This document shows, piece by piece, positions 33,991-41,102 of a stretch of 45,984 nucleotides of DNA (the stretch's first letter is position 1; each line of letters opens with the position of its first letter). A program made the translations under genes and the position numbers. The stretch covers positions 1 to 45,984 of the forward strand of contig NZ_BATQ01000181.1 in assembly GCF_000739635.1 (NCBI RefSeq). Reading direction: 5' to 3'. The stretch is from Verrucomicrobium sp. BvORR034 (GTDB lineage: Bacteria; Verrucomicrobiota; Verrucomicrobiia; Verrucomicrobiales; Verrucomicrobiaceae). The notes beneath the pieces were generated by a model that was not told where the DNA came from, did no database searches, and was given only the letters and a program-made list of their open reading frames with translations.

Positions 33991-35655
33991 ATGCACCGCC
34001 GCTTCTTTGTTGCCGCACTGTTTGCCGCCAGCGCCTTACACCCAGGCCTGGCCCAGGAACCCACTGCAACCCCGGCCGCCGTCGCTGCGCCACCCGCAGA
34101 TGCCCCGGCCTATGACGTCGTGGTTTACAGCGGCGTTCCCTGCGGGGTCGCCGCCTCCGTGGCGGCTGCTCGCGAGGGAGCCAAAACCCTGCTCATCGAG
34201 CCCACCAAAGAAGTAGGCGGCCTCAATACCAGCGGGCTCAACACCGCCGAGACCGAGCACATGCTGAAGTGGACCTTCGGCGGCGTGGCGCAGGAGGCCT
34301 ACCAGCGCATGGGCTGGGAATACGGTCGCTGGAATCCGGTGTACTACTTTGAATCCAAGGTCGCTGCCAAGGTCTTCCACACCATGCTGGACGAAGCCAA
34401 AGTGCAGGTGAAGTACGGCGTGCGGGTGGACAAGGTGGAAAAGGAAGGCACCACCATCAAGAGCATCACCCTCAGCGATGGCTCCAAGATCACCGCAAAG
34501 ACTTTTGTGGACGCTGGCTACGAAGGCGACCTCATGGCCCGCAGCGGCGTGAGCTACACCTGGGGCCGTGAGTCGATCGAGGAATACGGCGAATCCCTCG
34601 CCGGCATCCGCCTGGACAAGACGCCGCGCAAAGCCGCGACAGTGGATGAAAAGGGCAACCTGCTCCCCGGCATCAGCGGCTGGGCCAAGGACGTGACCGA
34701 AGGCGCCGCCGACAAGAAGGTGATGAACTACAACTGGCGTCTCTGCCTCTCCAACGATCCGGAGCAGAGTGTTCCCTTCCCCCAGCCCAGGCAGTATGAC
34801 CGCGCCCGCTACAAGGTGCTGGAGAACTGGATCAAGGAGAAGACCGCCGCCAATGAGCCGGTGAAGCTCCTGGACATCATCGACCTCTATTCGCATGCCC
34901 CGGGCCGCAAGGACAAGAAAGAGGTCAACAACAAGCAGGCCGCCGTTATTTCCGTAGGCCACTTCGGCGGGCAGTTCGACTACCCCGATGGCGACTACGT
35001 CACACGTGACCGGATCGTCGCCGACCACACCGACTACACCGTGGGCATGTTCCACTTCCTGGCCACCGATGAAACGGTGCCCGAGACCCTCCGCACCGAG
35101 ACCAAACAATGGGGCCTTGCCAAGGACGAATTCACCAACAACGACCACTGGCCCTACCAGCCCTATGTCCGCGAAGCCCGTCGCATGAAGGGCCTCTATG
35201 TGGTGACGCAGAAGGACATCACCGAGGACCGCCGCAAGCCCGATAGCATCGCCATGGGCAGCCACTTCATCGACAGCCACCACGTGCAGCGCCTCGCCCT
35301 CTCCCCCACGGAGTTTGTGAACGAAGGCCGCATCTGGGAGGAGGGCCAGGTGTATCAGATCCCCTTCCGCGCCATCCAGCCCAAGGCTGAGGAATGCACC
35401 AACCTCCTCGTCCCCGGCGCCGCCAGCTTCTCCCATGTGGCCTTCTGCACCTACCGCCTGGAAAGCACCTGGATGAAAACCGGCCACGCCGCCGGAGTCG
35501 CCGCCGCCCGCGCCGCCCTCTGGAACAAGACAGTGCAAGACCTCATCATCGTGAACCTCCAGGAACGCCTCCGCGACCAAGGCCAGGTCATCGACTTCAT
35601 CGAAGGCCAGCCCGAGAAGTTCGTGAAGGAGCAGAAGAAGGCGGTGAAGAAATAA
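33991..35655 (+). CDS. Secreted FAD-dependent oxidoreductase
   Basis: The 554-residue protein has a signal peptide (MHRRFFVAALFAASALHPGL, AQ) and a Pro/Ala linker. It then has a FAD-binding start YDVVVYSGVPCGVAASVAAA. In this family (FAD_oxidored type) the usual GxGxxG is replaced by this SGxPxGVAA form. EVGGLNTSGLNTAE and FVDAGYEGDLMARSGVSYTWGRE are typical of verrucomicrobial and planctomycetal members. Near the C-terminus, SHVAFCTYRLESTWM then GHAAGVAAA completes the FAD site. The substrate is unknown, possibly a sugar derivative. It is followed by a strong stem-loop. Confidence 0.9.
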   Translation: MHRRFFVAALFAASALHPGLAQEPTATPAAVAAPPADAPAYDVVVYSGVPCGVAASVAAAREGAKTLLIEPTKEVGGLNTSGLNTAETEHMLKWTFGGVAQEAYQRMGWEYGRWNPVYYFESKVAAKVFHTMLDEAKVQVKYGVRVDKVEKEGTTIKSITLSDGSKITAKTFVDAGYEGDLMARSGVSYTWGRESIEEYGESLAGIRLDKTPRKAATVDEKGNLLPGISGWAKDVTEGAADKKVMNYNWRLCLSNDPEQSVPFPQPRQYDRARYKVLENWIKEKTAANEPVKLLDIIDLYSHAPGRKDKKEVNNKQAAVISVGHFGGQFDYPDGDYVTRDRIVADHTDYTVGMFHFLATDETVPETLRTETKQWGLAKDEFTNNDHWPYQPYVREARRMKGLYVVTQKDITEDRRKPDSIAMGSHFIDSHHVQRLALSPTEFVNEGRIWEEGQVYQIPFRAIQPKAEECTNLLVPGAASFSHVAFCTYRLESTWMKTGHAAGVAAARAALWNKTVQDLIIVNLQERLRDQGQVIDFIEGQPEKFVKEQKKAVKK

Positions 35656-35679
35656 GGGGAAGGAAAAGCCTCCAGCATT

Positions 35680-35711
35680 GGCGAGCCCTGTCCCGCAAGA
35701 CAGGGCTCGCC
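35680..35711 (+). terminator. Strong stem-loop after the FAD oxidoreductase gene
   Basis: A 13-bp perfect stem GGCGAGCCCTGTC/GACAGGGCTCGCC with a 6-base loop, 24 bp after the stop. There is no T run, so it may block RNA decay or act as a terminator with help. Confidence 0.5.
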
Positions 35712-35724
35712 GGAGGGGCGCGAA

Positions 35725-36025
35725 GTGGGCTCCTGACGCCAAAGGCGTCAAACAAAACAGCCCTGGGTCAGGCGAGGTACGAGCCGCCACCCAGGGGGAT
35801 CGATGAAAAGCGCTGGAACTCCAAAGGAGTTCTACAAAACGTCCAAATCACCCCGAGACGAGCCGCACTACATGCAGTGTGCACCTCAGGGATCCGGATC
35901 CGGTCACAGTCTGTAGAACTCACTTCGGAGTTCTGACCCATTGCCCATGTACCCAGGGTGGCGGCTCGTGCCTCGCCTTACCCTGGGCTAGCATGTATGA
36001 CGCCTTTGGCGTCAGCGGGCTCACT
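35725..36025. repeat. Large foldback element 1
   Basis: An imperfect 300-bp inverted repeat. Paired blocks, from outside in, are GACGCCAAAGGCGTC (35735-35749) with GACGCCTTTGGCGTC (35999-36013); 35771-35796 with 35952-35977 (24 of 26 bases pair); and AACTCCAAAGGAGTTCTAC (35817) with GTAGAACTCACTTCGGAGTT (35913). Several blocks are also hairpins by themselves, giving a branched structure. No protein is supported here. Confidence 0.85.
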
Positions 36026-36137
36026 TGCGGCGTCGACGAAGGCTCGGTCCACACTGGCGGGCGGTGCTGCAAATCTCCCGACTCAAACCAACAGACCGCC
36101 AAGGAATCTCCCGCTGCGATGGACAACCTCCGCACTC

Positions 36138-36382
36138 GAACCCGGAGGGTTCACCATGAATAGCCATGCGGTGAAACGAGCGTAGCGAGTGCAACCCATG
36201 GAAAACGTCGCGCAGCAGCTCTACCACAGAGCGGTAGGCCATCACGGCAGTCACACCTCCCATGCAGGCGCTACCCGCTCAAGGCCTACCGCTCCTCGGT
36301 AACACGGCGTTGACGCTTTCCACGGGTTTGGCTAGCTAAACTCTCCTAACCCGTGGCTACGCAGGGTGAACCCTCCGGGTTC
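36138..36382. repeat. Large foldback element 2
   Basis: Outer arms GAACCCGGAGGGTTCACC (36138-36155) and its exact complement at 36365-36382 pair over 18 bp. Inner blocks are 36193-36209 with 36312-36328 (three transitions) and GAGCGGTAGGCC (36229-36240) with GGCCTACCGCTC (36283-36294). It lies 113 bp after foldback 1 and shares no obvious sequence with it. Confidence 0.82.
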
Positions 36383-36752
36383 GGAAACTCGCTCAAGTCA
36401 GATGATCTCCTGAACAGGAAGCGAACCTTAGTCGCGGTCAGTCCACGAAGTCAGCCTGTAGCAGTCGCAGGTTTTTCCGTGCCGAGGCCAGTTCCGCCTC
36501 GAACAATTCAGCATCAGCCGCATCAAGATGGGGCATCCGCTTCCAAGCTGCAAGCAGGTCAACTCCAGTGCACCGACGAGGAACTGGGCGCGTACTGATC
36601 GCCAAGCCTCCATCACACCCGACACGCCCCGAAATTGGCATCGCCGTTTCGGAGGCCGAATCCGTAACCAATGGACCAGACATATTGAGGAACAATCCTA
36701 CCACACGTTTCTTCTGTCTCCAGCACAACCCTCTCCCACACGCACGCCGCCC
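36383..36752. other. Gap before osmC, no recognised content
   Basis: About 370 bp. Short frames exist on both strands, but none gives a recognisable protein. I see no repeat family here. Confidence 0.4.
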
Positions 36753-37250
36753 ATGTCCGAACACAAAGCTTTCATCCTGTGGGAAAACACCAGTGCCCCG
36801 GGAGAGTTCACCAAAGGGCGCTATTCGCGGGAGCACACCTGGAAGTTCGACGGCGGCGTCAGCATCCCGGCCTCCCCCTCGCCCTCCGTGGTACGCCCCC
36901 CCTTCTCCAATCCCGACTGCGTGGACCCTGAGGAAGCCTTCGTCGCCGCCATCTCCAGCTGCCACATGCTGACCTACCTCTTTCTTGCGGGCCGAAAGGG
37001 ATTCCAAGTTGAGCGCTATCAAGACGAGGCCGTGGGTGTGATGATCCAAAACGATGCTGGTGTGCCCTGGGTAAGCCGGATCACCCTCAACGTCCGGGTC
37101 CAGTACGGTCCCAATGCCCCGTCGTCTGAGGAGGAAGACCACCTCCACCACGAAGCCCACGAGCAATGCTATATCGCCAACTCCGTGAAGACGGAGATCG
37201 TGGTGAGCAAATCCAGTGCGTCAGTGGGTGGTACGTCAATGCATCAGTAG
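36753..37250 (+). CDS. OsmC family peroxiredoxin-like protein with repeat-derived C-terminus
   Basis: The 165-residue protein reduces organic hydroperoxides in studied relatives. It begins MSEHKAFILWENTSAPGEF, with the family motif DPEEAFVAAISSCHMLTYL carrying the first redox Cys (C70) and CYIANSVKTEI carrying the second (C139). Family members usually end soon after this second motif. Here the last residues (SASVGGTSMHQ) are encoded by a piece of the family B tail (GTGCGTCAGTGGGTGGTACG, 37217), so the native end seems to have been replaced. ATG 36753 fits the family start. Confidence 0.88.
   Translation: MSEHKAFILWENTSAPGEFTKGRYSREHTWKFDGGVSIPASPSPSVVRPPFSNPDCVDPEEAFVAAISSCHMLTYLFLAGRKGFQVERYQDEAVGVMIQNDAGVPWVSRITLNVRVQYGPNAPSSEEEDHLHHEAHEQCYIANSVKTEIVVSKSSASVGGTSMHQ
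37217..37248 (-). repeat. Family B tail fragment inside the osmC 3' end
   Basis: TGCGTCAGTGGGTGGTACGT followed by CAATGCATCAG resembles the TGCGTCAGTGGGCAGTGCGT tail of family B at 18651-18670, here read as protein. Confidence 0.65.
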
Positions 37251-37299
37251 CTCCCTCCCACGCAGGAAGCTCAACCACCCTACCCAGCATACCCATCGT

Positions 37300-37348
37300 C
37301 GCGAAGCGTCTTGGAGTGCTGGCGGCTCGACGCCGCTTTCGCCTGCCG
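37300..37348 (+). repeat. Family H module, copy 3
   Basis: CGCGAAGCGTCTTGGAGTGC then TGGCGGCTCGACGCCGCTTT and CGCCTGCC. Confidence 0.65.
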
Positions 37349-37433
37349 AGAGAGAGACTCCAACTCAGGACTTCCATCAGCTGCCTCGTCCTCAGACGCC
37401 CTTTCCTCTTTCCTGCCCCCAAACACCTTGGGT

Positions 37434-37499
37434 TGTAGGGCGACCGCTTCGGTTGCCTCATCAGGAGACATTTGTGGCAGGCGGAGCGCCCGCCCTACA
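37434..37499. repeat. Pair of family D palindromes in inverted orientation
   Basis: TGTAGGGCGACCGCTTCGGT with TGCC (37434-37457) and GGCAGGCGGAGCGCCCGCCC with TACA (37476-37499) face each other 18 bp apart. Confidence 0.7.
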
Positions 37500-37536
37500 G
37501 CATCCAATGTGCAGCCAAAAGCAAGCGTTCCTCATG

Positions 37537-37593
37537 GGACGTTTGGCACGGATCGGGACAAGAATGTCCGTCCGTCCCTCTACGGACCGCTCC
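37537..37593. repeat. Family F module, second copy
   Basis: GGGACGTTTGGCACGGATCG and AAGAATGTCCGTCCGTCCCT, matching 13087-13147. Confidence 0.65.
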
Positions 37594-37618
37594 GCCCCCC
37601 CCGTGTCCTCCCATGTGA

Positions 37619-37673
37619 AAGCTCAAGTCTTGCGTCTTGTGTCTTCTAGTCTTCTGTCTGCCCGCGCAGCGGG
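37619..37673 (-). repeat. AGAC-heptad repeat, copy A14, with hairpin head directly after a stop codon
   Basis: On the minus strand the TAG of the AraC gene (37674-37676) is followed at once by the hairpin CCCGCTGCGCGGG. Five AGAC units (spacing 7-8-7-7) and TTGAGC come next. Confidence 0.9.
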
Positions 37674-38567
37674 CTACAGCACCGCATTCCGCTGGAACTC
37701 CCGCCGGTACGCCTTCGGCGTCATCCCCATCACGCGCTGGAACTGACGGTTGAAGTTCGCTAGGTTCCCGAATCCGCAATCCAGCGCCAGGTCTGCGATC
37801 TTGATGTCCTCCTCCACCAGGCGGGAGCAGGCGCGGCCGATGCGCAGCTCATTCACATACTGCGGCAGGGTCTTGCCAGTGCGCGTGCGGAAGAAGCGGC
37901 TGAAGGCTCCCGGGCTGAGGCTGGCGTGAGCGGCGGCTTCATCGCGGTCCACGGTCTCCAGGAGATTCCCGTGAATGTAGCGGATCGCCCGCTCCATCCG
38001 TCCCTGGTCAGATCCTTTGAGCTCCGGCGCATACTGCGGGCTGGCCAGTGACTTCACGTCCTTCGAGTGGGACAGCAGGTCCAGAATGCTCAAAAGCTCA
38101 ATCACACGAGGCAAGCCCTGATTATCGGCCAGACGGCGCAAACGCTCTGCCACCTCGTTCCGGGTTTTTCCGGTGAAATGCAATCCGCGACTCGCGCGCT
38201 TGAGCAGCTGACGGACGTTTTCGAGTTCCGGTCTTTGCAAAAAGTCATCGCCCATGAAATTGTCCAGAAAGCGGATGATGATCGCGTGAACCGCTTTTCG
38301 GGACCGTCCGGCGCTCTCATCTTGATGCCAGACGTGGGGCAAATTCGACCCGACCAGCACGAGATCACCGGCGGTCAGAGGAGCCAGGCTGTCGCCTACA
38401 ACCCTGTAACCACGGCTCTTCAGCACGAGCGTCAGTTGATGTTCCGGATGAAAATGCCATTGGGCACCGTAGTTTGGTCCCTGCACTTCTTCGCAGTGAA
38501 ACGATTCATGTTCAGACAACGGGACCGTTTCCCGGATCGGTTTTCTGACTTGGTTGGCAGGCTTCAT
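37674..38567 (-). CDS. AraC family transcriptional regulator
   Basis: The 297-residue protein has an N-terminal cupin-type sensor domain (WHFHPEHQLTLVLKSRGY, AGDLVLVGSNLPHVWH) and a C-terminal double helix-turn-helix (RMERAIRYIHGNLLETVDRD to MGMTPKAYRREFQ, about 195-292). IADLALDCGFGNLANFNRQF is the second recognition unit. ATG 38567 is preferred to a TTG 9 bp upstream. It is divergent from the aminotransferase gene with 71 bp between starts, so it probably controls that gene and itself. Confidence 0.93.
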   Translation of the reverse strand: MKPANQVRKPIRETVPLSEHESFHCEEVQGPNYGAQWHFHPEHQLTLVLKSRGYRVVGDSLAPLTAGDLVLVGSNLPHVWHQDESAGRSRKAVHAIIIRFLDNFMGDDFLQRPELENVRQLLKRASRGLHFTGKTRNEVAERLRRLADNQGLPRVIELLSILDLLSHSKDVKSLASPQYAPELKGSDQGRMERAIRYIHGNLLETVDRDEAAAHASLSPGAFSRFFRTRTGKTLPQYVNELRIGRACSRLVEEDIKIADLALDCGFGNLANFNRQFQRVMGMTPKAYRREFQRNAVL

Positions 38568-38638
38568 CTGTGACAAAAGTACCGGAAATCATGACACACG
38601 GCGTGGAGGGTGCAATGCCGAGGTGATAGCTTCTTTAC
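38568..38638. promoter_or_regulatory. Divergent promoter region between the AraC regulator and the aminotransferase gene
   Basis: Seventy-one bp hold both promoters and, most likely, the regulator's operator. I could not pick out a clear direct repeat or promoter hexamers with confidence. Confidence 0.4.
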
Positions 38639-40045
38639 ATGGGCAAAGAGTTCAATATTTCACCAGTCAACGTCCCGCCAGTCGCGACGAAGTACCGTCA
38701 CATCGCCACCGCTTTGCCCCATCCGGACTCCTTGTCCACCCTGGAGCGACTGCGCACGCTGGAACCCACGTCGATGCGCGGCATGCCGCCCATCGTCTGG
38801 GAGCGGGCCGAAGACATTTTTGTCTATGATAAATACGGCAACCGCTGGCTCGACTGGAGCAGCGGGGTGCTCGTGACCAATGCCGGTCACGGCGTGGCAG
38901 AGGTGCGGCAGGCCATCATCGACCAGGTGAACAGCGGGCTGCTTCATAATTACGTTTTCCCTAGCGAAGAACGTGCCGAACTGGTGGGCCTCCTTGCCTC
39001 ACTTGCCCCGGCGGAGCTCAACAAGGTGTTCCTTCTCACCACCGGCTCGGAAGCCACCGAGTGCGCCATCAAGCTCTCGCGTGCTCACGGCATCAAGGTC
39101 GGCGGCCGCGGCAAGATCGGCATCGTCGGCTTTGAGCGCGGCTTCCACGGGCGCACCATGGGCTCGCAGCAGGCGGGCGGCATGGCCGGGCAGAAGACCT
39201 GGATCGTCAATGAAGACCCCTCCATCATCAACGTCCCATTCCCCGATGGCTACTGGCAGCAGGATGTGTCGTTTGACTGCTTCCTCGACTCGCTCGCCAA
39301 GCAGGGCATGAAGCCCTCGGACATCGCCGGGGTTATCATGGAGACCTATCAGGGCGTCGGCCCTGACTTCGCCCCCGTGGAGTACGTGGCTGAGCTCGCC
39401 GCTTGGTGCCGTCAGCATCAGATCGTGCTCACCTTCGACGAAGTGCAGGCCGGATTCGGTCGCACGGGCAAGTTCTGGGCGTTCGAGCACTACGGCGTCA
39501 CCCCCGATATTATCTGCTGCGGCAAGGGCATCAGCAGCTCCCTCCCCCTCTCCGCCGTGCTGGGCAAGGGCGACATCATGGATCAGTTCGGCCCCGGCTC
39601 GATGACCAGCACCCACACGGGCAACCCAGTGTGCTGCGCCGCCGCCACCGCCGCGATCAACAAGCTCCTGCGTGACCGCCTCACGGAAAACGCCGCCGAG
39701 CTGGAGCCCGTCCTCCTCTTCGGGCTGGAGAAGATCAAGGCCAAGCACCCGCTCATCGTTGGTCACGTCTCGGCCAAGGGCCTGGTCGCTGGCATGCAGA
39801 CCGTGAAACCCGGCACCTCGGAGCCCGATCACGATCTGGCCCACCGCATCATCGAGCTGTGCTACCAGCGCGGCCTGCTCCTCTTCGCCCCGGTGGGCGC
39901 CTGGGGGCAGACGGTCAAGATTTCCCCGCCTCTCTCCATCCCTCAGGAAGCGCTGGAGGAAGGCCTGGAGGTCCTCGCCGCCGCCACCGATCAGGCCATT
40001 GTCGAAGCCGCCGGGGTCTCCGCGACCCAGCTCTCGCTGGCCTAG
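38639..40045 (+). CDS. Class III pyridoxal phosphate-dependent aminotransferase
   Basis: The 468-residue enzyme is of the acetylornithine/GABA aminotransferase fold. WLDWSSGVLVTNAGHG and VFLLTTGSEATECAIKL bind the cofactor phosphate. VIMETYQGVGPDFAP is typical, LTFDEVQAGFGRTG holds D267 for the pyridine nitrogen, and CCGKGISSSLPLSAVLG holds Schiff-base K296. The substrate is an omega-amino acid or amine, perhaps 4-aminobutyrate, but sequence alone does not settle it. It is divergent from the AraC regulator. Confidence 0.93.
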   Translation: MGKEFNISPVNVPPVATKYRHIATALPHPDSLSTLERLRTLEPTSMRGMPPIVWERAEDIFVYDKYGNRWLDWSSGVLVTNAGHGVAEVRQAIIDQVNSGLLHNYVFPSEERAELVGLLASLAPAELNKVFLLTTGSEATECAIKLSRAHGIKVGGRGKIGIVGFERGFHGRTMGSQQAGGMAGQKTWIVNEDPSIINVPFPDGYWQQDVSFDCFLDSLAKQGMKPSDIAGVIMETYQGVGPDFAPVEYVAELAAWCRQHQIVLTFDEVQAGFGRTGKFWAFEHYGVTPDIICCGKGISSSLPLSAVLGKGDIMDQFGPGSMTSTHTGNPVCCAAATAAINKLLRDRLTENAAELEPVLLFGLEKIKAKHPLIVGHVSAKGLVAGMQTVKPGTSEPDHDLAHRIIELCYQRGLLLFAPVGAWGQTVKISPPLSIPQEALEEGLEVLAAATDQAIVEAAGVSATQLSLA

Positions 40046-40075
40046 CAATCGGTCAAATCCCCCAGAAATCTCCTC

Positions 40076-40112
40076 AGGGAGGCAGGTGCTCCGGCGCCTC
40101 GCCTCCCTGTCG
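40076..40112 (+). terminator. Stem-loop between the aminotransferase gene and accD
   Basis: CAGGGAGGC pairs with GCCTCCCTG, with an inner GC-rich pair (AGGTGC/GCGCCT). There is no T run. A terminator is possible. Confidence 0.4.
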
Positions 40113-40182
40113 CTTTGTGACCAGGGGTTGCGGTTTCCCCCACCCCTGCTAAGCTGCCCCTCCAACGCCAAACTCTAACTAC

Positions 40183-41028
40183 ATGGGACTTTTCAGCAAA
40201 CGCTCAGTCAGTGACCTCGGTGAGAAGAAGAAGGACATGCCTGAGGGATTGTGGGTGAAGTGTCCTTCCTGCGGAGAGAGCCTCTACGAATCCGCCTTGG
40301 CCAAGAATCTCCGGGTCTGCACGCAGTGCGGCCATCATTTCACGATGAGCTCAGGGGAGCGCATCGCAGCACTCGTCGATGAAGGCACGTTCGAAGAAAT
40401 CGACGCCAACCTCGACTCCGTCAACGCCCTCGGCTTCAAAGACTACCTTGCCAAAGTGAAGGCCTATCAGGTCAAGACCGGTCTCAAGGAGGCCGTCGTC
40501 ACCGGGCGGGCCAGGATCGACGGCACCCCCGTGGTGCTGGCCATCATGGACTTCCGCTTCCTCGGCGCCAGCATGGGCAGCGTGGTGGGGGAAAAGATCA
40601 CCCGCGCCATCGAGACCGCCACCCGCGAGAAGTGCTCCGTCATCATCTTCAGCGCCTCCGGCGGTGCCCGTATGCATGAGGGCATCCTCAGCCTCATGCA
40701 GATGGCCAAGACCTGCGGTGCCCTGGCCCGCCATGGCGAGGCCAAACTGCCCTACATCTCCGTGCTCACCCACCCCACCACCGGGGGCGTGACCGCCAGC
40801 TTCGCCACCGTGGGCGACCTCATCCTGGCCGAACCCAAGTGCATGATCGGCTTCGCCGGTCCGCGCGTGGTCAAGGAAACCACCCACAGCGACCTCCCGC
40901 CCGGCTTCCAGACCGCCGAGTTCATGATGGAACACGGCCTCGTGGACATGATCATCCAGCGCCCCGTCATGCGCGAGACCCTCGCCAAGCTGCTCAAGTA
41001 CGTGCAGCAGGAAAAGAAAGCGGCCTGA
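40183..41028 (+). CDS. accD: Acetyl-CoA carboxylase carboxyltransferase subunit beta
   Basis: The 281-residue subunit forms, with AccA, the carboxyltransferase that makes malonyl-CoA. The N-terminal zinc ribbon has Cys 27, 30, 46 and 49 (VKCPSCGESL, RVCTQCGHHF). The crotonase-type core shows VLAIMDFRFLGASMGSVVGE, FSASGGARMHEG, TTGGVTASFATVGD and MIGFAGPRVV. Start and length are normal. It is monocistronic here, with no accA or folC in view. Confidence 0.97.
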   Translation: MGLFSKRSVSDLGEKKKDMPEGLWVKCPSCGESLYESALAKNLRVCTQCGHHFTMSSGERIAALVDEGTFEEIDANLDSVNALGFKDYLAKVKAYQVKTGLKEAVVTGRARIDGTPVVLAIMDFRFLGASMGSVVGEKITRAIETATREKCSVIIFSASGGARMHEGILSLMQMAKTCGALARHGEAKLPYISVLTHPTTGGVTASFATVGDLILAEPKCMIGFAGPRVVKETTHSDLPPGFQTAEFMMEHGLVDMIIQRPVMRETLAKLLKYVQQEKKAA

Positions 41029-41052
41029 GGAAATTAGGAGTTTTGAATGCTG

Positions 41053-41102
41053 AATTAGGAATGGAGCATCCTTGATGCCCCTCAGGAAATTCATTCCTAA
41101 TT
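41053..41102. terminator. Bidirectional stem-loop between accD and the DUF1501 gene
   Basis: AATTAGGAATG (41053-41063) pairs exactly with CATTCCTAATT (41092-41102) across a 28-base loop that could form more pairs. It lies in the 73-bp gap between convergent genes. Confidence 0.45.
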
